From PFJX01 sp044227325 (GTDB lineage Bacteria > Pseudomonadota > Gammaproteobacteria > Burkholderiales > Thiobacillaceae), in the NCBI GenBank assembly GCA_044227325.1, contig JBGAFI010000006.1:186001-250000 (forward strand): a DNA stretch of 64,000 nucleotides, given 5' to 3'. Numbering within the stretch: the stretch's first letter is position 1; the number at the start of each line of letters is the position of its first letter. Below the pieces are notes generated by a model that was not told the origin of the DNA, ran no database searches, and saw only the letters and a list, made by a program, of their open reading frames with translations. Position numbers and translations under genes: made by a program. This document shows positions 28,107 to 39,041 of this stretch, piece by piece.

Positions 28107-28547
28107 ATGAAGCTGTCTGTGATCGTCGCATCCATCGCCGCATCCGTTCTGATGTCGGCCTGTGCGTCCGGCCCGAAAATGGCGGAAATGAAGTCGTCCA
28201 TCCCAAGCCTGAAGGCTAACGAGGGCCGGGTGTACTTCTATCGCAAGTCCAGCATGTTGGGCGCCGCCATCCAGCCCTCCATCACCTTGAATGGCGCAGT
28301 GGTGGGTGATTCCAAGCCAGGCGGATTTTTCTTCGTCGATCGCGCCCCAGGTTCCATGGAAGTCACCACGACCACAGAGGTGGAGAAGAAGCTGACGTTC
28401 GTGCTTGACGCCGGTCAAACCCGCTACGTCCGTACAGCCATCGGCTTTGGTGTCATCGCCGGACGTGTATATCCGGAGTTGGTCGACAGCCAGACCGGCG
28501 AGACGGAAATCAGCGAAACCAGTTACACGGGTGTTCCGCTGAAGTGA
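28107..28547 (+). CDS. DUF2846 lipoprotein
   Basis: A 146-aa lipoprotein: signal ending VLMSACASG, then a DUF2846-type domain (GRVYFYRKSSMLGAAIQPSI, PGGFFFVDRAPG, near the middle). The family is envelope-associated and of unknown role. Second gene of a two-lipoprotein operon. Confidence 0.8.
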   Translation: MKLSVIVASIAASVLMSACASGPKMAEMKSSIPSLKANEGRVYFYRKSSMLGAAIQPSITLNGAVVGDSKPGGFFFVDRAPGSMEVTTTTEVEKKLTFVLDAGQTRYVRTAIGFGVIAGRVYPELVDSQTGETEISETSYTGVPLK

Positions 28548-28859
28548 TCTGTTCGCGGGATGGAGCGCCGGGCGCGCATTGCCCGGCTGCGCGACAGTCG
28601 GTGGCGGGCGTCGCGGCTGACGGGTTGACTAGCTCCGCTGCCCGATCTTCTACCCCAGTCTCCGGCGTGCCCTGCCCAGAAAACTGAACTTGAGGGCGGA
28701 GCCCCACGGCTGCGCGGGAATCCGCATGGCGAACACATGCGCTACTCCCTGAATCACCTTCGGCAAGAGCGGGCGGTAGGAATGCCGGCGCCCGTTCCGC
28801 AGGTGCCCGAGGCCGAGACGCCCAGTGAAAAAGCCATCGCGGTGATGAAGCCGCGTGGC
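28548..28859. other. gap of 312 bp without a gene
   Basis: Between the DUF2846 gene and the converging diguanylate cyclase. I see no supported open frame or clear terminator. Confidence 0.45.
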
Positions 28860-29996
28860 CTAGCACGCCACCCGATTGCGTCCGCCCGCCTTGGCGCGGT
28901 ACAGCGCCTGGTCGGCTTCCTCGAGGAACTCGGTCAGGGTGTCGTTTTCGCGGACCTGATCCAGGGTGGCGATGCCGATGCTGGCGGTGGTGCCCAGTCC
29001 GAGCTGCCGGCAATACTGCTCGATGGACACGCGCAGCCGCTCGGCCAGCGTGCGCGCTCCGGTTAGATCGGTCTCCGGGGCCAGCAGGCAGAATTCCTCG
29101 CCGCCATAGCGGCCGAACAGATCCTCCCGACGCAGGCACTGGTCGGCCAGGATCTTGACCTGGCGCAGCACTTGATCCCCGGCCAGGTGGCCATGCTGAT
29201 CGTTGAGGCGCTTGAAGTTGTCCATGTCGATGAACAGGAGCGATACGGCGTGGCCCTTGCGCCGGCAGCGGGTGAGCTCCTTTTCCGCGAGTTCCATGAA
29301 GCTGCGCCGGTTATATGCCTCGGTAAGGGGGTCCAGGGTGGCGAGCCGGGTGATCTGTTCCCGCTGGCGCGCTTCGATCAGCAGCAGGAAGCCGAACAGA
29401 AAGCCGAAACGGGCGACGAAGAAGATCAGGTAGGCGACGCTTTCGCGGCTGCCGGGTTCCGGCAGACAGGGCAGGATGCGGTCGGGCCCGAGCGCCAGCC
29501 GTACCGTACTGGCCAGAAGAAGCGCCGCGGGCAGCAGCCCGCTGGCCGCCATCACGGCGCGCAGCCCCAACCAGGGGCCGGCACGGGTCAACAGATAGGC
29601 CGCGGCCATGCACATCTGCACCGCCAGCATGAGCTGGGCGCCCATATGCCGCTCGGGCGAGCCCAACGGCGTCAGCGCGAACACCAGGATGGCCACGGGC
29701 ACCGGCCACCAGGGCCAGGCGCGACGGGGCGTCTGGCCGAAGAAGTGCACCAGCGAGGCGGTGAGGATGGCAAGGGCCGCGGAAAGCAGGCTGAAGCCGA
29801 CCAGGGGATAGGTGGGCGAAGCGGTGGGGCCGCATTGCAGCATCACGCCCCAGCCGGCCGACTGCACCAGCAGATTGGTTATCCAGAGCCGCAGGGCGGT
29901 GTCGAGCCGGCCTCGGAAGGCCACGGCCAGCAACAGGGCCATGAGCAGGTTGCCGGCGACGAAGGCGACGATGAAGGTGCGCGGATCTAAGAACAC
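28860..29996 (-). CDS. membrane diguanylate cyclase
   Basis: A 378-aa protein: six or so transmembrane helices in the first 205 residues, then a GGDEF domain with RYGGEEF and an inhibitory-site RRED five residues before it, so it should make c-di-GMP and be feedback-inhibited. FIDMDNFKRLNDQHGH and ASIGIA are in place. The membrane half has no recognisable ligand-binding family. Convergent with the lipoprotein operon. Confidence 0.92.
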   Translation of the reverse strand: MFLDPRTFIVAFVAGNLLMALLLAVAFRGRLDTALRLWITNLLVQSAGWGVMLQCGPTASPTYPLVGFSLLSAALAILTASLVHFFGQTPRRAWPWWPVPVAILVFALTPLGSPERHMGAQLMLAVQMCMAAAYLLTRAGPWLGLRAVMAASGLLPAALLLASTVRLALGPDRILPCLPEPGSRESVAYLIFFVARFGFLFGFLLLIEARQREQITRLATLDPLTEAYNRRSFMELAEKELTRCRRKGHAVSLLFIDMDNFKRLNDQHGHLAGDQVLRQVKILADQCLRREDLFGRYGGEEFCLLAPETDLTGARTLAERLRVSIEQYCRQLGLGTTASIGIATLDQVRENDTLTEFLEEADQALYRAKAGGRNRVAC

Positions 29997-30199
29997 GGAA
30001 TCGGGGTGGGGTCAGGGGGTGCTGGCGTCGGCGCGTGGTCGTCGGACCAGGTGCCGGCACCCGCGACAGTGTCTCACAAGGGAGACCGGTCCTGGCGCGT
30101 CTTCAACCTGGCGCACTGCTCTACCCGATCCTGCTGACAATCACGCTCAATTTGGCCAGAAAATCGCGCCTGACCCCGTCAATCGTGCTTCATCGCGCC

Positions 30200-30422
30200 C
30201 TAAACGCGCTCGATGGTTTCGGCGGTGATGCGCCGCAAATCCTCTTCGTCCAGACCCTGGTCGCAATGCAAGAAGCAACAAGGCTTGTCCTTGATCTCTT
30301 TATGGATGTCCCAGAACCTTTGCATGTCATCCACGATGGATGAGTTCCATCATCTCGCTATTGATGGTGATGGGCCCGTTGCCTTTGAGCAACACGATTT
30401 TGGGGCGTTTGGCGGCGTTCAT
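30200..30422 (-). pseudogene. two overlapping small frames, probably one frameshifted small gene
   Basis: A 31-aa frame (ATG 30422, with GGAG upstream; ends 30327) reads MNAAKRPKIVLLKGNGPI and continues to ELIHRG. A second frame (from GTG 30334 to 30200) reads VDDMQRFWDIHKEIKDKP, then CCFLHCDQGLDEEDLRRITA and ends TIERV. Both have natural-looking amino-acid content and abut with an 8-bp overlap in another frame, as expected for a single gene of about 72 codons broken by one indel. Two coupled tiny genes are the alternative. No family recognised. Confidence 0.45.
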
Positions 30423-30514
30423 AGGGACTCCGGAAAGGCCGCATTGAAACACACGCAATGTTCACGCGAGGCAGTGGCCCGGGGATAGCGGTTTGGCGTG
30501 GCGTCGGCAAGAAT

Positions 30515-30655
30515 TCAGCGCCAGACGAGGACCAGCGTGCCTTGTTCCCGCAAGCGGCCAAGTACTTCGTCGACGACCCCGGCGACGGTCTGTTTCTGAT
30601 GGCGTTCGCCATCGCGCAATAGGTTCAGTTTCCAGGGTAGGTTGGGCTGAGCCAT
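30515..30655 (-). CDS. small ORF or gene remnant (46 aa)
   Basis: ATG 30655 opens 46 codons whose last 35 (LLRDGERHQKQTVAGVVDEV, then LGRLREQGTLVLVWR) read like the end of a real protein. The first seven codons fall inside a dispersed inverted repeat (30641-30667), so the original 5' end has probably been lost or replaced. It lies 92 bp upstream of the other small frames in the same direction. Confidence 0.35.
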   Translation of the reverse strand: MAQPNLPWKLNLLRDGERHQKQTVAGVVDEVLGRLREQGTLVLVWR

Positions 30656-30667
30656 GCGAAGCCCAAC
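30641..30667. repeat. GTTGGGCT..AGCCCAAC palindromic repeat
   Basis: Perfect 8-bp arms GTTGGGCT (30641-30648) and AGCCCAAC (30660-30667) with an 11-nt loop. Repeats of this form are common REP-like elements in proteobacterial genomes. A smaller hairpin, CTGACC-CTTT-GGTCAG, follows near 30688. Confidence 0.6.
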
Positions 30668-30738
30668 AACAGCGGGGCGTTAGAAACTGACCCTTTGGTC
30701 AGAACGGTCCCAGGGCGAAAAGCTAGCAAAGCTCATGG

Positions 30739-31142
<404 letters not shown>

Positions 31143-31302
31143 GAGGCGAAGGTTAATTAAAAAACTGATATTTATCTTTGCTTCATCCTAGTCAGATGCT
31201 ATTTTTTAAACAAACGAATGTTGTTTCAGTTGCTAATTATTTCATCAGCGACCGAGCAAGTTAGGGGCATACAAAAACACCCAATAGTTAAGTCATGGGG
31301 GG

Positions 31303-32301
31303 GTGAAAATGTATATGTACTTGAAACGGATATGGTGGAGGCTTGCGGTATTGAGGAGCCCTAACGATGTCTATGAGATCATAGATTCCTCAATCAAGCC
31401 TTATTATTATCCCGTAGTGCAGCGGTTAAATGGAAATGTCTTTGCTGTCAACATTAACAATTCAAAAATGGGATTTTTTGCCCATCTCAATTGGTGCTTG
31501 TTCGTGTTGTACTATTGTCAACGCAAAGGATTGACGCCGTATTTAGAGTTGACTTCAGAAAACTATCTATCGCCGATGCGTGGTCCAGACTGGTTCAAAT
31601 ATTACTTCTCCAACTTGGCTCTGCGAAACAAAGGCTACGATGACACCTTTCGCCCGCCGTATGTCACGCGGGTGCGCCAAATCGGCGAATTAAAATTGCC
31701 GGACTGGTGTTATCACGATTTGAGCCTTGACCAAGCAGCCGAGTTGGTCCGCAACACTTTGGAGCTGCGACCTGAAATTATCTCAAAAGTCGAAAATTTC
31801 CTCGAACTAAACTTCAATCGCCGCAAAGTATTGGGAATCCATTTTCGCGGCACGGACAAGGCTACCGAAGCACCGAGGGTAAAATGGGAATACTGCCGCA
31901 ATACGATAAGAAATTACTTGGGGGCTCACCCAGAAACGGATGCGCTGTTCGTGACAAGCGACGAAGCGGCTTTTTTAGACTACATCAAAATACATTTTAC
32001 AGACATAACAGTCTGCTCTCATGATGACCATTATCGAAGTGCCGGAACGGTGCCTACACATATCCTGGGCACGGGTGGCGATAACTATCTGAAAGGCCTT
32101 GATGCATTGGTTAATTCCCTGCTTCTTTCTCATTGTTCGGTCATAGTGCGTTCATCGTCTTTTCTATCTGCATGGTCGTCCATATTCAATCCACAAGTGC
32201 CAGTCATTCTGCTGAACAAACCGCACAGCGGTACAACGTGGTTCCCGGAGACAATCATCATGCAACGTTCCTTGAATCAATATCTACCGGATGCTAATTG
32301 A
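31303..32301 (+). CDS. putative fucosyltransferase-like protein, AT-rich
   Basis: A 332-aa protein of clearly lower GC than its neighbours, so probably acquired. A central LGIHFRGTDKATEA resembles the donor-binding HxRxTDK region of NodZ/FUT8-type and O-fucosyltransferases, and VNSLLLSHCSVIVRSSSFLSA resembles the C-terminal part of that fold; the family call is tentative. No membrane segment. Start is GTG 31303 or ATG 31309, with a G-rich run just upstream. A surface glycan role would be typical of such isolated genes. Confidence 0.6.
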   Translation: MKMYMYLKRIWWRLAVLRSPNDVYEIIDSSIKPYYYPVVQRLNGNVFAVNINNSKMGFFAHLNWCLFVLYYCQRKGLTPYLELTSENYLSPMRGPDWFKYYFSNLALRNKGYDDTFRPPYVTRVRQIGELKLPDWCYHDLSLDQAAELVRNTLELRPEIISKVENFLELNFNRRKVLGIHFRGTDKATEAPRVKWEYCRNTIRNYLGAHPETDALFVTSDEAAFLDYIKIHFTDITVCSHDDHYRSAGTVPTHILGTGGDNYLKGLDALVNSLLLSHCSVIVRSSSFLSAWSSIFNPQVPVILLNKPHSGTTWFPETIIMQRSLNQYLPDAN

Positions 32302-32460
32302 GCAGAGTATTCGCCGAATATGGTGGCAATTAAAGGTCGGCTCGACGAAGTCGCGTAGATTGATTTGAATTTTTTCGAACATTTGGTGTTGGTGTTGTTT
32401 CCGGCGTTTAGTCTCGCGCACAAATGGGGACCACAAATGGGGGGCCACAATTGGGGACAG

Positions 32461-33818
32461 ACCCTGAGGTTTCCCCGCATTTTCACGTTGTAATTCAAAC
32501 GGTTGTGAATTAGTGTTTGAGCAAAACAGCACATGCATGGTTCTGAGTGCTTCGCTACTTGTTGTCGAGGCAAGCAGCGGAGCGAACCATGCATGTGAGG
32601 AAGATCGTAGCCCAGATACTGAACCCTTGTCTTCAAGGCCTGCACGCCAAGCGCATCGAGTCGTTGCGACGAGCCGTCGAAGCGCTGATGCTGGGGGGAG
32701 TGCTGAGTCTGTCGGCGCTGGCCTTGTCGCTCAACAGCCCGGCACGTTACAAGCACCGACTCAAAAGCATGGATCGGCTGATTGGCAGCCAAGCCCTGCA
32801 CGCAAAACGGGCAGATTTGTATGCCGAACTGGCCAAGCGCTGGCTCACTGGACTCAAGCAAGTGCTGGTGGTCGTGGACTGGTCCGATCTTACGACCGAT
32901 CAACGCTGGCACCTGCTACGCGCGAGCGTCGTGGTGGAGGGACGGAGTCTGACCTTGTACGAAGAGGTCCATCCCCAGAGACGCTATGGCCATCCCACCG
33001 TACATCGCCTGTTCCTTTGTCGGCTGGCGCGCATCCTGCCCTCGGGGTGCCAGCCCATCGTGATGACCGATGGGGGTTTCCATGCCAGTTGGTTCAAGCT
33101 GGTGGCCAAACGGGGATGGGCCTTCGTAGGGCGGTTACGAGGCCGCGACTTGGTGCGCCAAGGAGAAGGCGAGTGGAATTCCATCAAATCGCTGCATGGC
33201 TTGGCTCGGCCCATTTCCCGTGATTTGGGCTGCTATCAATATGTCCGCAGCAATCCGATCATCGTGCGCCTGGTGCTCAGCCAACGACCGGCCCGTGGGC
33301 GGCACAACTTGAATCTGTATGGTCGCCCACGCAGCGGACGCAGCAGCGCCAAGAGCGCCCGAGCTGCCAAGGAACCCTGGCTGTTGGCCGCTTCGCCCAA
33401 GCTGCATCACTTGGTGGCAGACAGCATCGTCCGGCTTTATGCACAGCGGATGCGCATCGAGCAGTCGTTCCGGGACACCAAGAGCTTGCGGGTCGGCCAG
33501 GGCCTGGAATGCGCCCGCTCACGTTCCCGTGAGCGATGGGAAATGTTGCTGTTGATCGCCCATCTGGGTGCTTTCGTTCAACGCCTGATTGGCGAGGCGG
33601 CCAAGGCTACACAGTTGGAACTGAACTTCATGGCGACACGCCGACGGGAACGCGCCGAAATCTCCGTCTTGACCTTGGGGCGGCGCATCTTGAACGCGCA
33701 GACACACTGGCTGAATCGTCTCTGCCCGTGGGCAGCTCTACCTGCTCTCAGCGCCCAGGCCGCTTTCGCATGCCAGTTTCATCATGATGAAACGTGAAAA
33801 TGCGGGAAACCTCAGGGT
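32461..33818 (+). mobile_element. IS4-family insertion sequence
   Basis: Terminal inverted repeats lie at 32461-32489 and 33791-33818: they agree over about 28 bp (ACCCTGAGGTTTCCC, then GCATTTTCACGTT) apart from one extra C on the left. If the ends are taken at CTGAGG..CCTCAG (32464, 33815), the flanks GGACAGACC and GGTCAGACC form a 9-bp target duplication with one mismatch. A single complete transposase gene fills the element, so it may still be active. Confidence 0.88.
32589..33797 (+). CDS. IS4-family DDE transposase
   Basis: A 402-aa transposase. DDE residues: Asp in VVVDWSDL, Asp in VMTDGGFH, and the IS4 YREK signature (Y-x2-R-x3-E-x6-K) in YAQRMRIEQSFRDTK near the C-terminal third. ATG 32589 is taken as the start; the frame is open 14 codons further upstream but that stretch is close to the inverted repeat. 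It cuts and pastes the surrounding element. Confidence 0.93.
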   Translation: MHVRKIVAQILNPCLQGLHAKRIESLRRAVEALMLGGVLSLSALALSLNSPARYKHRLKSMDRLIGSQALHAKRADLYAELAKRWLTGLKQVLVVVDWSDLTTDQRWHLLRASVVVEGRSLTLYEEVHPQRRYGHPTVHRLFLCRLARILPSGCQPIVMTDGGFHASWFKLVAKRGWAFVGRLRGRDLVRQGEGEWNSIKSLHGLARPISRDLGCYQYVRSNPIIVRLVLSQRPARGRHNLNLYGRPRSGRSSAKSARAAKEPWLLAASPKLHHLVADSIVRLYAQRMRIEQSFRDTKSLRVGQGLECARSRSRERWEMLLLIAHLGAFVQRLIGEAAKATQLELNFMATRRRERAEISVLTLGRRILNAQTHWLNRLCPWAALPALSAQAAFACQFHHDET

Positions 33819-33863
33819 CAGACCACGGTTTGCTCATCGCTAATGGGATCAGGCTCGCATTTC

Positions 33864-34271
33864 CTATTTCAGTGCCACAACATGAACCAAATCCGAATAC
33901 GTGGCCAACAATCCATCTGTGGTGAGCAGATAGGCCGGTATGGCCTGGGCCTGTGCAACGAGCAGGCGGTCAAAAGGATCGCGGTGATGCCAGGGCAGGT
34001 CTGCGACCCGATGGCAATGGCCCGACAGGATCGGCAGTTCGGTGAATCCGGTTTCCAGCGCCAATTGCTCGATGTCCTCCGATCTGAAATTGAAGCTCTC
34101 CCGGCCCAGGGAGTACTTGATGGCGATCTCCCAGATGCTGGCGGCGCTGAACAGGATACTGTGGGCGGGATCGCTGAGTTGCCCTTGAACCTCTGCCGGC
34201 AGGGTGTCCGGGGCGATGAGAGCGGCGAGGAGTATGTTGGTGTCCAGCAGGAACCGCGTATCGCCTGCCAT
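33864..34271 (-). CDS. vapC: PIN-domain toxin (VapC-like)
   Basis: A 135-aa PIN ribonuclease. The acidic residues are in place: FLLDTNILLAAL (Asp), SAASIWEIAIK (Glu), HRDPFDRLLVAQA (Asp) and TTDGLL (Asp). It lies 2 bp downstream of its antitoxin gene, the normal order. As a toxin it would cleave RNA when the antitoxin is lost. Confidence 0.9.
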   Translation of the reverse strand: MAGDTRFLLDTNILLAALIAPDTLPAEVQGQLSDPAHSILFSAASIWEIAIKYSLGRESFNFRSEDIEQLALETGFTELPILSGHCHRVADLPWHHRDPFDRLLVAQAQAIPAYLLTTDGLLATYSDLVHVVALK

Positions 34272-34273
34272 GC

Positions 34274-34516
34274 TCAGTCGCCTGTCTCGAACATGCTCTG
34301 GATAGCCTTGTTGTGCAGGCGGTCGAAACCTTCCGGGATCGTGAAGCGGCCCTTGCCTAAACCCAGCGTGCGCGGTTTGTTCGTGTCGGAGGCCAGCGCG
34401 ATCAAGCGGGCTACGGGCTTTCCGGCCCGGGCGATGAGGATTTCCTCACCGGCTGCGGCTTGGTCGACGAAGCGGGACAGATGGGTCTTGGCTTCATGGA
34501 TGTTGACGGTTTGCAT
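34274..34516 (-). CDS. Phd/YefM-type antitoxin
   Basis: An 80-aa antitoxin with the Phd/YefM DNA-binding N terminus (NIHEAKTHLSRFVDQA, then GEEILIARAGKPVARL) and an unstructured tail for toxin binding. It pairs with the PIN toxin downstream and should repress the shared promoter. Confidence 0.9.
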   Translation of the reverse strand: MQTVNIHEAKTHLSRFVDQAAAGEEILIARAGKPVARLIALASDTNKPRTLGLGKGRFTIPEGFDRLHNKAIQSMFETGD

Positions 34517-34536
34517 GGCGTGTCCTGTTGGCGTTG

Positions 34537-34566
34537 ATAGCTTAGCTTAGTCCGGTTTAGTCCGGT
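34537..34566 (-). promoter_or_regulatory. direct repeats in the antitoxin promoter
   Basis: TAGCTTAGCTTAG is followed by two copies of TTAGTCCGGT (overlapping 34546-34566), 20-50 bp upstream of the antitoxin start. Tandem short repeats here are a likely autoregulatory operator. Confidence 0.45.
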
Positions 34567-34600
34567 TGGGCAAGGCGCTTGTTCCTGTGCTGAAACAACA

Positions 34601-34632
34601 ACGGCCCGGTTACTTTTCAGCGACCGGGCCGT
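34601..34632 (-). terminator. probable terminator after thiC
   Basis: A perfect 10-bp stem ACGGCCCGGT / ACCGGGCCGT with a 12-nt loop lies 20 bp past the thiC stop. On the minus strand it is followed by TTGTTGTTT, a weak T-tract. Confidence 0.55.
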
Positions 34633-34651
34633 GATGGTGGGGACAGGAGGA

Positions 34652-36580
<1,929 letters not shown>

Positions 36581-36629
36581 GGTGGCGCTCCAGTAAGGCG
36601 GGTAATACATAGGGAGCGCTTGCTAAGGA

Positions 36630-36780
36630 CGCTTCCCTACGCCGGAATGGTCCGGATCAGGTTCCAAGGGTGTGATCTCAGCCGTCTCCCTTTCCCCCAA
36701 CCCCTTTCCCGCCCGCGGGCGGGGGGCGTGTCGAGAACCGCTTGCGCGACTGTTTGGATGGGTTGTTACGGCACCCCTAA
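36630..36780 (-). ncRNA. TPP (THI-box) riboswitch upstream of thiC
   Basis: On the minus strand the order of conserved blocks is that of the TPP aptamer: GGGGTGCC (36768-36777), a long variable GC-rich hairpin P3 extension, CTGAGATCACACCCTTGGAA, CCTGATCCGG and GGCGTAGGGAAGCG ending near 36630. It should reduce thiC expression when thiamine pyrophosphate is abundant. The distance of about 50 nt to the start suits control of translation or of early termination. Confidence 0.93.
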
Positions 36781-36974
36781 CGTGGGCGGGAAACTAGCCC
36801 AAACAAGGGCTTAATACAAGCGCGCGGCGATTGGGGTCATACGTCGGGGCGACGGCTTCCCACCCATGGCGGCGATGGGGCTGAAACAGGCTGTAACACT
36901 TGCACACCGCCCGGAAACCGGACGGGAACAGGGGCCGCATAAGCTGGAAGCGTAGTCAAACCACGGAGTCAATC

Positions 36975-37421
36975 ATGAAAACCAAACTTATCGCTTCCAT
37001 CCTGTTGTTGTCCGGCATGACCGCTTTCGGTGAAGCCGCCCTCGCTTCCGACCAAGCGGCCGGCGCGATCATCGGCGCCGGCACCGGCGCCATCATCGGC
37101 CACTCCATCGACCGGGGCGACGGCGCCGTGGTGGGCGGCATCCTCGGCGCCATCATCGGCGCCGCGATCGCCGACGACGATGACGATTACGGCCGCCGCG
37201 TCGTCGTGCGCCAGCCTCCCCGCCCGGTCTACGGTCCTCCCCCGGTGGTGGTGTACGACGCTCCCCGCGTGCGTTACGTGCCGCAGCCCGTGTACGTGAA
37301 TGTCCGCCCCGCGCCTCCGGTCTATGTCTACGAGCGTTTCGAGCGGCGTCATGATCGTCGGGAAGATCGCCGGGACGACCGTTGGGGCCATGATGACCAT
37401 GGTGGTCATCGCGGCTGGTAA
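36975..37421 (+). CDS. glycine-zipper exported protein
   Basis: A 148-aa protein with a signal peptide (ending LASDQA), a glycine-zipper segment rich in GAxxG repeats (GAIIGAGTGAIIGHS, GAVVGGILGAIIGAAIA), then an acidic patch, a Pro/Tyr/Val-rich section and a His/Arg/Asp-rich tail. Glycine zippers insert in or bind membranes. ATG 36975 follows CGGAGTC. Function unknown; probably outer-membrane or periplasmic. Confidence 0.8.
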   Translation: MKTKLIASILLLSGMTAFGEAALASDQAAGAIIGAGTGAIIGHSIDRGDGAVVGGILGAIIGAAIADDDDDYGRRVVVRQPPRPVYGPPPVVVYDAPRVRYVPQPVYVNVRPAPPVYVYERFERRHDRREDRRDDRWGHDDHGGHRGW

Positions 37422-37482
37422 TCGGGGTCCGTCATGACACTGTTCGCCCTGGCCAGGCCCGCTTGCCAGCGCCGGGGTCGGA

Positions 37483-38151
37483 TCAGTACTCACCCACCTC
37501 GATGGGCGTTTCCGAGCCGATGGCGTTCAGGCGGGCGGCGTAGTCCGCCAGCCAGGCTTGCCGGGTGGCATCGTCCACCCGCACCGGGCCGTAATGGATC
37601 TGCGGCGCCAGCACTTCGAAGCCCAGGAATTGCAGCACGCCGCGTTGGATCGGCCGCAGGATGGCATGGATGTCGCCGTTGAAACCGCCCTTCGCATAGG
37701 CCTCCGCCGGGCCGCCGGTGGTCAGCGAAAGCATGGCCCGCTTGCCCCGGAATTTGCCTGTCTCGTAGATGTGGCCGTAGCCGTAGGCGCGGCCCATGGC
37801 CATGACCCGGTCCACCCAGCCCTTGAGAATGGCGGGCAGGCCGAACCACCAGAGTGGGAATTGCAGGATCAGCAGGTCGCAGGCTTCCACCTTCTGTAAT
37901 TCCGCTTCGATGTCCCGCGCGAAACCGCCGGCATCCGAGGCATGGGTTTCCTCGATCTGGAGCTTGAGATAATCCGCGTCCTTCACCGTCGTGAAATTGG
38001 CCCGGCTGGACACGGGGTCGAAGCCCATGCGGTACAGGTCGCTGGTGGCGACCTCGTGCCCGGCCGCGCGCAGGGTGGCCACGGCGGTGTCGAACAGGGC
38101 GCCGTTGAAGCTCTTGGGTTCGGGATGGGCGAATACGATCAGGACGTTCAT
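37483..38151 (-). CDS. NAD(P)H:quinone reductase-type flavoprotein
   Basis: A 222-aa flavodoxin-fold oxidoreductase of the NQO1/KefF group: IVFAHPEPKSFNGAL (FMN phosphate site) at the N terminus and the LQFPLWWFGLPAILKGWVDRV signature near residue 105, then LSLTTGGPAEAY. It would reduce quinones by two electrons, which protects from redox cycling. Divergent from the hemolysin III-family gene. Confidence 0.9.
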   Translation of the reverse strand: MNVLIVFAHPEPKSFNGALFDTAVATLRAAGHEVATSDLYRMGFDPVSSRANFTTVKDADYLKLQIEETHASDAGGFARDIEAELQKVEACDLLILQFPLWWFGLPAILKGWVDRVMAMGRAYGYGHIYETGKFRGKRAMLSLTTGGPAEAYAKGGFNGDIHAILRPIQRGVLQFLGFEVLAPQIHYGPVRVDDATRQAWLADYAARLNAIGSETPIEVGEY

Positions 38152-38299
38152 GGCGGTGGCCTCCGGTGGGCGTGAACAGCATAGCCGCATCGGCCTGCTC
38201 GCTGAAGCGCGCCGTTTCACCCTCATCGGAGTAAGCTGCCCGCCTCGCTTTTCCGCCGGCGGCGGCTGGCCCGATCTCGTCCGGACCGCCGCCGACATC

Positions 38300-38917
38300 A
38301 TGTATTACGGAGAGAAATTCAACGCCGTCAGCCACTTGGTCGGCGCCGTCCTGGCGCTGGCCGGGAGCATCGTGCTCATCGTGATCGCGGCGCTCGACGG
38401 CGATCCCTGGAAGGTGGTCGGCGTCTCCATCTACGGCGCCACGCTGACCCTGCTGTACAGCTTTTCCACGCTCTATCACAGCTTGCGCGGCCGGGCGAAA
38501 AACGTGCTGCGCCAGTTGGACCACATCGGCATCTTCCTGCTCATCGCCGGCAGCTACACCCCGTTCTGCCTGGTGACCCTGCGCGGCCCCTGGGGCTGGT
38601 CCCTGTTCGGCCTGGTATGGGGGCTGGCGCTGCTGGGCGCCCTGCTGGAAATCAGGCCCCGGAGCGGGCCGCGCGTTCTTTCCGTCACCCTGTACATATT
38701 GATGGGCTGGGTCGCCCTGACGGCCCTGGTGCCGCTGTTGCGGGTGCTGGGGAGCGCGGGTTTCGCCTGGCTCGCGGCGGGCGGGCTGTTCTATACCGTC
38801 GGTGTCGTCTTCTATGCCCTGGACAAACGCATGACCCATGCCCACGGCATTTGGCACCTGTTCGTCATGGCCGGCAGCACGGCCCATTACGTCGCCATCC
38901 TGTTTTATGTGGTGTAG
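38300..38917 (+). CDS. hemolysin III / YqfA family membrane protein
   Basis: A 205-aa, seven-helix protein of the PAQR-like HlyIII family, with NAVSHLVGAVLAL, STLYHSLRG and the terminal FVMAGSTAHYVAI carrying the conserved His residues of a metal site. Bacterial members are of uncertain role; hemolysis has been shown for few. ATG 38300 starts at MYYGEKFN, the common start of the family. Confidence 0.9.
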   Translation: MYYGEKFNAVSHLVGAVLALAGSIVLIVIAALDGDPWKVVGVSIYGATLTLLYSFSTLYHSLRGRAKNVLRQLDHIGIFLLIAGSYTPFCLVTLRGPWGWSLFGLVWGLALLGALLEIRPRSGPRVLSVTLYILMGWVALTALVPLLRVLGSAGFAWLAAGGLFYTVGVVFYALDKRMTHAHGIWHLFVMAGSTAHYVAILFYVV

Positions 38918-39041
38918 CCGCCGGCGGATGCGGTGTCTTCCGGCCGGCCTATATTGGTGTTGACCGCAAGCCGGTTCCGATCGGCTGCCGGCCGGATAGG
39001 CGCGATGGGCGCGATGGATGCGGGCCGCGATGGAGGACGAG

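Noticed and set aside
28510..29139. Minus-strand frame over the end of the DUF2846 gene and the cyclase
   Set aside because: Pro/Arg/Ser-rich out-of-frame product that overlaps two well-supported genes.
30686..30701. CTGACC-CTTT-GGTCAG hairpin as a terminator
   Set aside because: Only a 6-bp stem with no T-tract; more likely part of the repeat cluster there.
36890..36960. Possible copy of the stress element upstream of the glycine-zipper gene at 36975
   Set aside because: A CATAAG hexamer and a CCGG inverted repeat exist, but no TGTRCG-N4-CGYACA dyad lies at the required distance.
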